This document shows, piece by piece, positions 18,161 through 26,865 of a stretch of DNA of 64,000 nt; positions within the stretch are counted from its first letter, which is position 1; each line of letters begins with the position of its first letter. The stretch lies in NCBI GenBank assembly GCA_029565685.1, contig JAKQNR010000017.1:124001-188000 (forward strand). Reading direction: 5' to 3'. The stretch is from a bacterium. Its GTDB lineage: Bacteria; Zhuqueibacterota; Zhuqueibacteria; Residuimicrobiales; Residuimicrobiaceae. The translations under genes and the position numbers were made by a program. A model generated the notes under the pieces. That model did not search any database. It saw nothing but the letters and a program-made list of their open reading frames with translations, and was not told where the DNA came from.

Positions 18161-19189
18161 CTAATACCTGCGAATATGGGTCAATACTTTGCGATAGCGG
18201 TTTAGGTCTTCCAGAACCTTGCCCGTGCCGCGCACGACCGCGAGCAGGGGTTCTTCCGACAGGATGACCGGCAGGTTGGTTTCCCGTCGAAGCCGTTCGT
18301 CCAAGCCGCGCAGCATCGAGCCGCCGCCGCTCATCAGGATGCCGCGGTCAAGGATATCCGCGGACAACTCCGGCGGCGTCTGCTCGAGGCAGAGTTTGAC
18401 GGAATCGACGATGGTGTTGATGGTATCGGCCAGCGCTTCCTGGACCTGCTTGGAGCTGATGGTGACGGTCTTGGGAATGCCGGCCACCAGATCGCGGCCT
18501 TTGACCGTCATAGTGTCCTTGCCGTCATAGGGTGCGGCGGATCCCAGTTTGCATTTGATCTCTTCGGCGGTGATCTCTCCGATGAGCAGGTTAAAGCTCT
18601 TTTTAAAATACTGCACGATCGCCTCGTTCATCTCGTCGCCGCCGATGCGGATGGAGATCGAGTTGACGATGCCGTACATGGCGATCACTGCGATCTCGCA
18701 GGTGCCGCCGCCGATATCGATGATCATGTTGCCCACCGGCTGTTCGATGGGCAGGCCCAGTCCGATGGCCGCGGCCATGGGTTCTTCGATGAGATAGACT
18801 TCCCGGGCGCCGGCATGTTCCGCAGAGTCGCGCACTGCGCGTTTTTCCACCTCGGTGATGCCGGTCGGAACGCAGATGGCGATGCGCGGCCGCGGGACGC
18901 GCGTCGGCATAGCCTTGCGGATGAAATAACGGATCATCTGTTCCGCCAGATCGAAATCGGCGATGACGCCGTCCTTGAGCGGCCGGATGGTGATGATCTC
19001 TCCCGGCGTGCGGCCGACCATCTCTCGGGCGTTGTCTCCGTAGGCGACGATCTCCTGGGTGCTTTTACGGATGGCTACGATGGAGGGCTCATCTAAAACG
19101 ACTTCACGACCTTTTATATAAACCAGCGTGTTGGCGGTTCCCAAGTCAATGGCGAGATCGTTGGCGAAAATGGATTTGAAAAGATTCAT
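18161..19189 (-). CDS. mreB: Rod shape-determining actin homologue MreB
   Basis: A 342-residue MreB of standard length. It has the phosphate-1 loop DLGTANTLVYIKG, the phosphate-2 motif in DIGGGTCEIAVI, VREVYLIEEPMAAAIG-type adenosine region (here AREVYLIEEPMAAAIGLG) and MSGGGSML near the C-terminus. It forms membrane-associated filaments that direct cell-wall synthesis, implying a rod-shaped cell. It heads a two-gene unit with the penicillin-binding protein and lies 68 bp from purH upstream, so purH transcription may read into it. Confidence 0.97.
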   Translation of the reverse strand: MNLFKSIFANDLAIDLGTANTLVYIKGREVVLDEPSIVAIRKSTQEIVAYGDNAREMVGRTPGEIITIRPLKDGVIADFDLAEQMIRYFIRKAMPTRVPRPRIAICVPTGITEVEKRAVRDSAEHAGAREVYLIEEPMAAAIGLGLPIEQPVGNMIIDIGGGTCEIAVIAMYGIVNSISIRIGGDEMNEAIVQYFKKSFNLLIGEITAEEIKCKLGSAAPYDGKDTMTVKGRDLVAGIPKTVTISSKQVQEALADTINTIVDSVKLCLEQTPPELSADILDRGILMSGGGSMLRGLDERLRRETNLPVILSEEPLLAVVRGTGKVLEDLNRYRKVLTHIRRY

Positions 19190-19257
19190 GCTGCGTAGGC
19201 CCTGTCTGAGGTTGTTAGGTTCTGCTGTAAGTTAAGGGTTGTGCCGATCGATGCGGC

Positions 19258-20814
19258 TCAATGTCTGAAATGGCGCAACCCGGTAAATACCATGGCCAGA
19301 TTGCGTTCGTCGGCCGCGGCGATGACTTCTTCATCGCGTACGGAGCCGCCGGGCTGAATCACGGCGACGGCGCCGGCCTGGGCCAGCACATCCACGCCGT
19401 CGCGGAACGGGAAGAAGGCATCGGAGACCGCCACAGAACCGGCCAGGTTCAGGCCTGCCTGTTCGGCTTTGAGCACCGCAATTCTCGAAGAGTCCACCCG
19501 CGACATCTGGCCGGCGCCGATTCCCAGAGTTCTGTCTGTTGCGACAAATATGATGGTGTTGCTCTTGATCCATTTGGCCACTTTCCAGCCGAAGCGCATG
19601 GCCTGCCACTCTTGCGCGGCCGGTTGCCGCTTGCTGACCACTCTGAACTCGGCCGCATCGGCCGGCTCGATGTCGACCGTCTGGATCAGATAGCCGCCGA
19701 GCACTTTCTTGATGTCCAGATCACCGGCCTGAAGCCGAACATCCGGCCATTGCAAAAGACGAAGGTTTTTCTTGGCGGTCAGCAGGGAGAGAGCCGCTGC
19801 GTCGAACGCGGGCGCAGTGATCACCTCCAGAAACAGTTCAACCAGTTTCGCGGCCAGTGCTTCATCCACCGGCTTGTTGAACGCCACCACGCCGCCATAA
19901 GCGGAAGCTGGATCGCACTGCAGCGCTTTACGATAAGCATCGAGCAGATTCGCCCCCACAGCTACGCCGCAGGGGTTGTTGTGCTTGACGATCACTGCGC
20001 AGGGTTCGCTGAACTCGAGCGAGAGTCCGACGCTGGAATGAATATCCATGATATTGTTGAAGGACAGCTCTTTGCCGTGCAACTGCCGGCCGAAAGCGCG
20101 TCCTGAATCGTCCATATAAAACGCCGCCTGTTGATGAGGATTTTCGCCATAGCGCAGATCCTGCCTTTTGTGAAGAACAAACGGGAAACAATCGGGGAAC
20201 CGGTTCTCCGGTTCCGCCTGCTGATACAGCCAGCGGGAGATGGCCGCGTCGTATTCACAGGTGCGGCTGAACGCCTGACGCGCCAGCAAGGCGCGCGTGG
20301 CCAGCGTCGTACAGCCCTGATGCTGATCGAGTTCCTGCAGAACTTTATCATATTGGTCTGGACTGGTCACGACCGTCACGCCGCCGAAATTTTTTGCTGC
20401 GGCACGGATCATGCACGGTCCGCCGATATCGATATTCTCCAGTGCGTGTTTGAGGGTAACGCTCGGCTGGGCGACGGTTTTTTCAAAGGGATACAGGTTG
20501 ACCGCCACCAGGTCGATAGGCTGAATTTTTTTTTCAGCGATCTCTGCCATCTGCGTCGGCTCTTCCCGTTTGGCCAGAATGCCGGCATGAATGGAGGGAT
20601 GCAACGTTTTAACCCGGCCGTCGAGGATCTCCGGGAACCCGGTGACATCTGCGACACTGGTGACCGGAATCTGATGATCCCGGAGAAATTGGGCGGTGCC
20701 GCCGGTGGATAGGATTTCGACGCCGAGTTCCGCCAGTTTTTGGGCAAACGGCAGCAGTCCTTCTTTGTCGTACACGCTGATCAGGGCGCGTCTGATTTTG
20801 ATTTGATCGATCAC
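19258..20814 (-). CDS. purH: Bifunctional AICAR transformylase / IMP cyclohydrolase PurH
   Basis: An enzyme of about 518 residues for the last two steps of IMP synthesis. The N-terminal MGS-like cyclohydrolase domain shows LISVYDKEGL, ILSTGGTAQFL and GRVKTLHPSIHAGIL. The C-terminal transformylase domain has RYGENPHQQAAFY, KHNNPCGVAVG with the catalytic Lys and His, and a C-terminal VIQPGGSVRDEEVI. I choose the GTG at 20814 because GAGG lies about seven bases upstream and the protein then begins VIDQIKIRRAL as in homologues; the longer start at 20853 adds an unsupported 13 residues. It has its own upstream promoter candidate. Confidence 0.95.
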   Translation of the reverse strand: MIDQIKIRRALISVYDKEGLLPFAQKLAELGVEILSTGGTAQFLRDHQIPVTSVADVTGFPEILDGRVKTLHPSIHAGILAKREEPTQMAEIAEKKIQPIDLVAVNLYPFEKTVAQPSVTLKHALENIDIGGPCMIRAAAKNFGGVTVVTSPDQYDKVLQELDQHQGCTTLATRALLARQAFSRTCEYDAAISRWLYQQAEPENRFPDCFPFVLHKRQDLRYGENPHQQAAFYMDDSGRAFGRQLHGKELSFNNIMDIHSSVGLSLEFSEPCAVIVKHNNPCGVAVGANLLDAYRKALQCDPASAYGGVVAFNKPVDEALAAKLVELFLEVITAPAFDAAALSLLTAKKNLRLLQWPDVRLQAGDLDIKKVLGGYLIQTVDIEPADAAEFRVVSKRQPAAQEWQAMRFGWKVAKWIKSNTIIFVATDRTLGIGAGQMSRVDSSRIAVLKAEQAGLNLAGSVAVSDAFFPFRDGVDVLAQAGAVAVIQPGGSVRDEEVIAAADERNLAMVFTGLRHFRH

Positions 20815-20901
20815 GATAGGCCTCGAGTTGGCGCAGACAGCAGATAGGGGCACGCAGCCCGGCAGGCCGGACGCAGAAGCCCCCCTCTAGTTGAAACTTA
20901 T

Positions 20902-20929
20902 ATTATACCAATTTTTTTGAAAAATGCAA
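20902..20929 (-). promoter_or_regulatory. purH: Candidate sigma-70-type promoter for purH
   Basis: Read on the minus strand: TTGCAT as -35 (20929-20924), a 16-bp spacer, and a perfect TATAAT as -10 (20907-20902). It lies about 90 bp upstream of the purH GTG and just downstream of the purN terminator candidate, in an AT-rich island within GC-rich DNA. Confidence 0.55.
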
Positions 20930-20948
20930 AAGATTTGATGCGAACCAG

Positions 20949-20967
20949 AAAAAACTGCCGACGGCAG
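20949..20967 (-). terminator. Rho-independent terminator candidate after purN
   Basis: Minus-strand sequence CTGCC-GTC-GGCAG followed by a run of six T (plus-strand A-run 20949-20954). It is a short 5-bp GC-rich stem placed about 43 bp after the purN stop, separating the long folB-to-purN run from the purH promoter. Confidence 0.55.
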
Positions 20968-21009
20968 GCCGGTCCTGTGGGTTGCCGGGTCGATGAATAC
21001 CGCTTACCC

Positions 21010-21654
21010 TTATCCCCGTTCCGCTCGAATCCGCACCCGGCCCTCCTGGACCTGTATGCGGTTCTCGGCAAAGAGGCGGATGGCCTCAGGCAGGATTTCG
21101 TGTTCTACGGCCAGAACCCGGGCCGCCAGCGTTTCCGGAGTGTCCTCCTCCTGGACCGGGACACAGCGCTGCAGCAGAGGCTGCCCGGTATCGTATTCAA
21201 AGTCCACCAGATGTACGGTGGCGCCTGAGACCTTGCACCCATAGTTCAGCACCGCCTCATGAACATGACGGCCGTATAACCCCTGGCCGCCGAAGGATGG
21301 CAACAGCGCCGGGTGGATGTTGATCATGCGATGGCGATAGGATTGGACGATCTGGACAGGCACTTTTTTCAGATAGCCGGCCAGAACGATCAATCGTACT
21401 GCGTGGTCTTCAAGCAGGTGCAGAAGCGCCTGGCTATAGGCCGCCTCATCCACATACTGGTCGGCCGTCAAGGTAAAGGCCGGGATGTGGTGACGACGGG
21501 CGATTTCCAGGGCGCCGGCTTTCGCAGAGCTGCTGATCATCAGCACGATGCGGGCGTTCAATTCAGCGCGATCTATTTTGTCCTGGATCGCCTGAACGTT
21601 GGAGCCGCGGCCTGAGACGAATACCGCGACGGCGAGCGCCGGTGTGTCAGCCAT
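21010..21654 (-). CDS. purN: Phosphoribosylglycinamide formyltransferase PurN
   Basis: A 214-residue GAR transformylase, third step of purine synthesis, using 10-formyl-tetrahydrofolate. It has the phosphate loop SGRGSNVQAI, the catalytic His in NIHPALLPSF and the Asp-containing VHLVDFEYDTG segment. The ATG at 21654 overlaps the end of the LD-carboxypeptidase gene by eight bases, implying translational coupling with an unrelated upstream gene. A terminator candidate follows it. Confidence 0.95.
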   Translation of the reverse strand: MADTPALAVAVFVSGRGSNVQAIQDKIDRAELNARIVLMISSSAKAGALEIARRHHIPAFTLTADQYVDEAAYSQALLHLLEDHAVRLIVLAGYLKKVPVQIVQSYRHRMINIHPALLPSFGGQGLYGRHVHEAVLNYGCKVSGATVHLVDFEYDTGQPLLQRCVPVQEEDTPETLAARVLAVEHEILPEAIRLFAENRIQVQEGRVRIRAERG

Positions 21655-22600
21655 GATGTACTCCGGATTCCAGGGTGGTCAGCATACCGCGGCCGGCGTC
21701 CAGCCGGACCCGGCAGCCGATGGGCAAGGTGTACTTGATCTCATTGTGACCGTATGGGAAATTGGCCAGGATGGGGATGGCGAGGTCATGGGTGTATTCG
21801 TGAATCACCTCATCCAGCGAAAGATCCGGGGAGGTCTTTTCCTCGTCCACGGTGTCGAGAAACTGGCCGAACACCAACCCTCTGATCTGTTGCAGAATGC
21901 CGGCATATTTGAGCTGCACCAGATACCGGTCGATGTTGTAGACCTCTTCGCCGATATCCTCCAGCACCAGAATAGCGCCGCGAAAATCAGGCTGGTATTC
22001 GGTGCCCAGCAGCGGAGCGATGAGCGATAGGCACCCACCCAGCAGGCGGCCTTCGGCCGTGCCGGGATGAATGCGATGGGGCTTGAACTCTCCAAGGCGC
22101 GCTTTCATGGCCACCCGCCGCGTGGAGGTCAGCAGCGGCCAGAAATATTTTTCAGTAAGCGGATGGATGCCCTTGCCCATTTCCACCGCCACCATGGGGC
22201 CGGAATAACTGATCAAGCCGGTTTTGGCATACAGAGCCAACTGCAGACAGGTGATATCGCTGTAGCCCACGAGAATCCTGGGATGTTTTTTGACCGCCGA
22301 GTAGTCGATTTTATCGAGCAGGCGCGGAGTGCCATAGCCGCCGCGGGAACAGAAAACCGCGCGCACATCCGGGTGAGCGAACATGGCGTTTAGATCCTCG
22401 GCCCGTTCTTCATCCGTGCCCGCGAGGTAGCCGTACTCCCTGAACACATGCTGTCCTTCGAGGATGCGATAGCCGCCATCGAGTAGATACTGCACGCCTT
22501 TGCCGTACTGCTCTTTCTTCTCACCATGAGGCGGACTGGCCGGTGAGAGAATGCCGATCAGGTCGCCTCGTTTCAATCTTTCAGGTTTGCGGATGGTCAT
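21647..22600 (-). CDS. LD-carboxypeptidase (peptidase family S66)
   Basis: A 317-residue S66 peptidase. It begins with RLKRGDLIGILSPASPP, and has the FCSRGGYGTPRLLDKIDY segment, the nucleophile Ser in VGYSDIT, the Glu region LVLEDIGEEVYNIDR and the His in FPYGHNEIKY. Family members cleave the terminal D-Ala of murein tetrapeptides during cell-wall recycling, or in MccF-type relatives inactivate microcin C. There is no signal peptide, so it is cytoplasmic. It lies between a GWxTD protein gene and purN on one strand. Confidence 0.92.
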   Translation of the reverse strand: MTIRKPERLKRGDLIGILSPASPPHGEKKEQYGKGVQYLLDGGYRILEGQHVFREYGYLAGTDEERAEDLNAMFAHPDVRAVFCSRGGYGTPRLLDKIDYSAVKKHPRILVGYSDITCLQLALYAKTGLISYSGPMVAVEMGKGIHPLTEKYFWPLLTSTRRVAMKARLGEFKPHRIHPGTAEGRLLGGCLSLIAPLLGTEYQPDFRGAILVLEDIGEEVYNIDRYLVQLKYAGILQQIRGLVFGQFLDTVDEEKTSPDLSLDEVIHEYTHDLAIPILANFPYGHNEIKYTLPIGCRVRLDAGRGMLTTLESGVHHG

Positions 22601-22671
22601 GCGATGTCGCTTCCTTTGTTCCGGACGGGTTCAGCCGCTTGTCGCTTGTCGGACGGCGAGGGGCCTGAGGA

Positions 22672-23967
22672 TCAGCGGTCGATCAGCCTTTGAAACTCAT
22701 AGACCGAGTAGGGCGTTTCCAGATGGTAGTCGCCGAATCCAGTGGCGTCGAGAAAGGCAAACTCAGTGTTATAGCGATAATAGTACCAGATCTCGTACGG
22801 TTTGGAGTAGCGGGGATACGCGTTGCGCTCCACATCATCCGGCGGCCCGAGAATGATATACACCATGCCCCGGTCGGTCCGCCACCCTTGGAACTGCATA
22901 GCGGAAAAATTCTGATTGGCGTATTCGATGCGCGTATAATAGGATTCCATGGCTTCGTTCAACTCGGTGCCAGGCGTCTGGTCGCGGCGCAGCCAGAATT
23001 TTTTATACTCTTCCAGCCGTTGTTCATCCTTGGCCTTTTTCAGCCGCTTCCATTCTTCCTTGGTGGCAATGTATCGAGTCTGGTCGATCGCCTCATCCAG
23101 ATCGCGGGCGTTGACCGGGAGGATGCTCCAGCGGACGTAGAAGGTCTTGTCGACTTTGGCCTCCTCTTTACCGGCGCGGGCTTTGACGATCAGATGATAG
23201 ATGCCGTGGCTGAGGCTGTCGGCGTGTATCGGAAAGTAGACGATCCGTTTTTCGCCGATGACGTTTTCCAGCAACCGGGCCTTGATAGTTTTTTTCTTAT
23301 GCTCCCGGCGCAGCTCATAGTCCACGGACAGATTCGCGAGATTCTGGGGATTGTAGATTTCAAAGTAAGCGTAGGAGGGCGAGCTCAGCCCTTTGAGCGG
23401 GTCCGAGACTTGCGGACGGATGCTGTGAATAAAGCCCGATGAATCGACGCCCACTTCAGAAACCCAGATAATATCGCTGATCGCCAGTTGGTTTTTTGAG
23501 AAATCATGCAGAGTGATATTGCGCTTGATGCGGCTGCTCTGCCCCGACTCTGGATCGTGCAGGGTTACCTCGATTTTATAGGAACCGGGCTGCAGATCAA
23601 AGGTCCGGTTGCTCTGGTTATACGACGTTCTCTTGTTGGTCTGATCGAATTCGGCCACCGTGACTTTTTCCAGAAACGATTTGCCGTCGACCTGTTCGCC
23701 GTCTTCATCATAGATGATGATCGAGATCTCGTACTCTGCTTCATAGACGTCAGTCATTTTGATAAATTGCAGTTCGTCATAGACCAGTTCGATGAACAGG
23801 CTGAGGCGGCTCAGGTCAGGACGATCTGGGGTGGCCAGATTGACGGCATCCAGGTGAAAGGCCGGTCCGCGGTTATCCTGCAAATTGCTCATCTCCGCCT
23901 GGCCCCGCAGGGAGGTGATGAAAAAAAGTCCCGACAGGATCAGGCAGCGCATCATTTGTTTATGCAT
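22672..23967 (-). CDS. Exported GWxTD-domain protein
   Basis: A 431-residue protein with an N-terminal signal peptide (hydrophobic ILSGLFFITSLRG). A middle beta-rich part and the C-terminal GWxTD domain follow; the domain shows FQGWRTDRGMVYIILGPPDDV and PYEIWYYYRYN. This domain is found mostly in FCB-group bacteria and has no established role; proteins are predicted to be periplasmic or outer-membrane associated. The rimO stop lies 110 bp upstream. A GC-rich inverted repeat (24007-24034) lies in that gap. Confidence 0.88.
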   Translation of the reverse strand: MHKQMMRCLILSGLFFITSLRGQAEMSNLQDNRGPAFHLDAVNLATPDRPDLSRLSLFIELVYDELQFIKMTDVYEAEYEISIIIYDEDGEQVDGKSFLEKVTVAEFDQTNKRTSYNQSNRTFDLQPGSYKIEVTLHDPESGQSSRIKRNITLHDFSKNQLAISDIIWVSEVGVDSSGFIHSIRPQVSDPLKGLSSPSYAYFEIYNPQNLANLSVDYELRREHKKKTIKARLLENVIGEKRIVYFPIHADSLSHGIYHLIVKARAGKEEAKVDKTFYVRWSILPVNARDLDEAIDQTRYIATKEEWKRLKKAKDEQRLEEYKKFWLRRDQTPGTELNEAMESYYTRIEYANQNFSAMQFQGWRTDRGMVYIILGPPDDVERNAYPRYSKPYEIWYYYRYNTEFAFLDATGFGDYHLETPYSVYEFQRLIDR

Positions 23968-24076
23968 AAGGCACTCCTCTCAGAATGGCCTAACTGAATC
24001 ACAACCCGGAAGGAATCGATCTTCCGTTCCGGCGCTTTTTGGCATTTTCTAAAACACCAAAACGCCTGAAAGCATT

Positions 24077-25357
24077 TCATTCTATTCTGGCAAACAGATC
24101 AAAGGGGTCGGCGCCGACCACCACGGCGTTGTAAAACCGCCCGGGTTTGAGCGCCACGTCCATGATGACCGCCTGGTCTATCTCCGGAGCGTCCCACATG
24201 GTGCGACCGATGCTCTGTTTCGTCTCCCGAACAACTTCGTCGATCAGTACAGCCAGGGATCGGCCGATCAGGCTGCGCTGACGCTCCAGAGAAAGGCCGG
24301 CCTGGGTTTCCATGATCTCCAGGTAACGCCGCTGTTTGGTTTTGAACGGGACCGAGTTGCGCAGCTGGGCGGCGCGGGTGCCTTCTTCTTCCGAATAGGT
24401 GAAAGCGCCGAGCCGCTCAAAGCGGACCGCTTCGATAAAACGCATAAGCTTTTGAAATTCCTGTTCGGTCTCGCCGGGAAAACCGACCAGCACCGTGGTG
24501 CGGATGGCCAGATCCGGAATGGCGGCGCGCAACCGGTCGATCAGGGATTCTATTTGTTTGCTGGTCGTACGCCGGTGCATGCGCTCCAACACCCGATCGC
24601 TGATATGTTGAATGGGCAGATCGACATATTTAACCACTTTGTCCAGCTGAGCGATGCTGCGGATCAACTCCGGCGTATAGTGCGCTGGATGAGTGTAGAG
24701 CAGGCGGATCCAATGCAGGCCGTCGATCTCGGCTAATTTTTCCAACAGGGCGACCAGGGCGCCCGGCTCCCGGCGCTCTCGGCCATAATAGGTGGTGTCC
24801 TGGGCCACCAGGTTGATCTCGCGACAGCCCTGTTCAACCAAGCTTTTAGCCTCGCGGATAATCTGCCGTTGCGGGCGGCTGACGTAGCGGCCCTTGATCA
24901 GCGGGATGGCGCAATAGCTGCAGCGGTTGTCGCACCCCTCCGCCAGCCGAAGATAGGCGTAATGCGGCGGTCCCACGCGCCTGCGCAGGCTGGAACAGGC
25001 AACCGGCAGATTTAGAAAACGGCGCAATTGTGCGCGTGTTTTTACGGCATCGATGCTGTCAAAGAACGCCGTCACTTCCGGGAGCACCGGCGCCAACTGC
25101 TGTGGATAGCGCTGCGGCAGGCAGCCGCTCACTACTATTTTAAACTCCGGTCGTTCCTTTTTGATCCGGCCCAGTTCCAGGATGGTGTCGATGGATTCCT
25201 GTTTTGCGCTTTCAATAAACGCACAGGTGTTCACCAACACCACGTCGGCTTCGCGGGCGTCTTGCACCAGGCGGAGCTGTTTATCCAGCCCGGCAAGAAT
25301 CGTCTCCAGATCGATGGTGTTTTTTGGGCAGCCCAGATCGACGAACGCCAGTTTCAT
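24077..25357 (-). CDS. rimO: Ribosomal protein S12 methylthiotransferase RimO
   Basis: A 426-residue radical SAM methylthiotransferase that modifies an Asp of ribosomal protein S12. The N-terminal UPF0004 domain shows FVDLGCPKNTIDLE, VNTCAFIESAKQESID and VSGCLPQRY, giving the three Cys of the auxiliary cluster. The radical SAM motif is EGCDNRCSYCAIPLIKGRY. A C-terminal TRAM-like region ends the protein. RimO rather than MiaB is favoured by the GCPKNTID start. Its ATG overlaps the ftsY stop by four bases. Confidence 0.95.
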   Translation of the reverse strand: MKLAFVDLGCPKNTIDLETILAGLDKQLRLVQDAREADVVLVNTCAFIESAKQESIDTILELGRIKKERPEFKIVVSGCLPQRYPQQLAPVLPEVTAFFDSIDAVKTRAQLRRFLNLPVACSSLRRRVGPPHYAYLRLAEGCDNRCSYCAIPLIKGRYVSRPQRQIIREAKSLVEQGCREINLVAQDTTYYGRERREPGALVALLEKLAEIDGLHWIRLLYTHPAHYTPELIRSIAQLDKVVKYVDLPIQHISDRVLERMHRRTTSKQIESLIDRLRAAIPDLAIRTTVLVGFPGETEQEFQKLMRFIEAVRFERLGAFTYSEEEGTRAAQLRNSVPFKTKQRRYLEIMETQAGLSLERQRSLIGRSLAVLIDEVVRETKQSIGRTMWDAPEIDQAVIMDVALKPGRFYNAVVVGADPFDLFARIE

Positions 25358-26280
25358 TGAAAGAGGGCCTCGATGAAGGTCTCCGGCTCGAAGGGCTCGA
25401 GGTCGTCGATTTTTTCACCCAAGCCGATGTAACAGATCGGCAGACCGAGTTGGCGGACAATGGAAAAAACAATGCCGCCTTTGGCAGTGCCGTCCAGTTT
25501 GGTGATCACCAGGCCGGTGATGGGCGCCGCTTTGGTGAACTCTTTGGCCTGAATCAGGCCATTCTGACCAGTGCCGGCGTCGATCACCAGCAGCACCGCA
25601 TGTGGGGCGCCTGCGCATTGACGTTCCAGCACCTTGTTCACCTTGGTCAGTTCAGCCATCAGATTGCCCTTGGTGTGCAGACGGCCTGCGGTATCGATCA
25701 GCAACACATCCACTTGACGCGACATGGCGGCTTTGAGCGCATCAAACGCCACAGCCGCTGGATCTGCGCCGGGCTGAGCGTGAACGATATCAACGCCGGC
25801 ACGATGGCGCCAGACATCCAGCTGCTCCACCGCTGCGGCGCGAAACGTATCCGCCGCTGCCACTAACACTTTGCGCTCCTGTGTACTGAACAGGTGCGCC
25901 AACTTGCCGATCGTGGTGGTCTTGCCGGCGCCGTTCACTCCGACGACGCTGATGATATAGGGCTTTGCGGTTTCTGTGTTCAAAGGGCCGTGCGCCACAC
26001 CGCGCAGCTGCTCATTTAACTCTTGTTTCAGGATCTGCAGGATCTCTTCTGCATTGAAGGCGTTGGCTGCGCTTGCCCGTCGACGCAGCTGCTCCATGAT
26101 CTGCTCCACAGTCTCCCAGCCCATATCGCTGAGCAGCAGCTGTTCTTCCAGGCCTTCCAACACCTCTGCGTCCAGACCGCGGGCTTTGTTGACCACGCGG
26201 TGGATGCCTTCGACCAGCGACGACCTGGTTTTCTGTAAACCGGATGAAAGTTTTTGCAATAGGGATAACACGTCGTACAT
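25354..26280 (-). CDS. ftsY: Signal recognition particle receptor FtsY
   Basis: A 308-residue SRP GTPase receptor. It has the N domain at residues ~1-90 and the G domain with GVNGAGKTTTIGKLA, DTFRAAAVEQL, DTAGRLHTK and TKLDGTAKGG. It consists of the NG core only, without the long acidic A domain of E. coli FtsY, as in many bacteria. It targets ribosomes making membrane proteins to the translocon. The stop overlaps the rimO start (ATGA) and the gene begins just after the phosphatidyltransferase gene. Confidence 0.96.
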   Translation of the reverse strand: MYDVLSLLQKLSSGLQKTRSSLVEGIHRVVNKARGLDAEVLEGLEEQLLLSDMGWETVEQIMEQLRRRASAANAFNAEEILQILKQELNEQLRGVAHGPLNTETAKPYIISVVGVNGAGKTTTIGKLAHLFSTQERKVLVAAADTFRAAAVEQLDVWRHRAGVDIVHAQPGADPAAVAFDALKAAMSRQVDVLLIDTAGRLHTKGNLMAELTKVNKVLERQCAGAPHAVLLVIDAGTGQNGLIQAKEFTKAAPITGLVITKLDGTAKGGIVFSIVRQLGLPICYIGLGEKIDDLEPFEPETFIEALFQ

Positions 26281-26284
26281 CCTG

Positions 26285-26860
26285 TCAAGTTTGATCGGTC
26301 TGCAAGAGCTCCCAGAATTTCTTCAGATAGCTGAACAGGGTGGCCGGCACCAGCAGGGAGGAAATCCAGAGTGCGATGAGTTGATAGGGACTCCAATTGA
26401 GAATATAGGTCATGATGACGATGAGAAACGATCCGAGCGTCCATTTGCCGAGAAAATTGGATTCTGCCACTGCCTTGATGTGTTTGACCAGGCTGGCCGC
26501 TGCCGTCAGAATGAGCACATCCCGGGCGATCACCAGGAACACATACCAGTAGGGCAGCTGGCGATAGGCTGCGAGAAAAAGCAGAGTGACTCCTACAGTG
26601 ATCTTGTCCAGCAGAGGATCCAAAATGCGGCCTAGAAAGGAGCGTTGATCCAGTTTGCGCGCCAGGTATCCGTCGAAAAAATCAGTGGCTCCCGAGAGCG
26701 CGAGGAACAGGAGCGCCAGAGCATTGCCCGCGCGGGTTTGCAGCGTGATGGCCCAGCAGAGCAGGGGCAGAAAAAGCAAACGCGACAGCGAGAGCAGATT
26801 GGCCAAACTCCATGTGTGCGGATCTTTTTTTATCAATTGAAAAATTTCCGAATGCATCAT
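26285..26860 (-). CDS. CDP-alcohol phosphatidyltransferase family protein
   Basis: A 191-residue inner-membrane protein with about five membrane helices. It shows the complete catalytic signature DG-x2-AR-x8-G-x3-D-x3-D (DGYLARKLDQRSFLGRIL, then DPLLD). Members join a CDP-activated lipid to an alcohol; PgsA (phosphatidylglycerophosphate synthase) is the commonest of this size, but the alcohol cannot be told from the signature. AAGGG precedes two adjacent ATG codons (26860 and 26857); the second has better spacing. It directly follows the geranylgeranyl reductase-like gene, five bases apart, so it belongs to the same lipid block. Confidence 0.85.
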   Translation of the reverse strand: MMHSEIFQLIKKDPHTWSLANLLSLSRLLFLPLLCWAITLQTRAGNALALLFLALSGATDFFDGYLARKLDQRSFLGRILDPLLDKITVGVTLLFLAAYRQLPYWYVFLVIARDVLILTAAASLVKHIKAVAESNFLGKWTLGSFLIVIMTYILNWSPYQLIALWISSLLVPATLFSYLKKFWELLQTDQT

Positions 26861-26865
26861 ATCCC

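Noticed and set aside
24007..24034. Inverted repeat between the GWxTD gene and rimO
   Set aside because: The stem is imperfect and lacks a T-run on the strand of the flanking genes. It may be chance, and no terminator is claimed.
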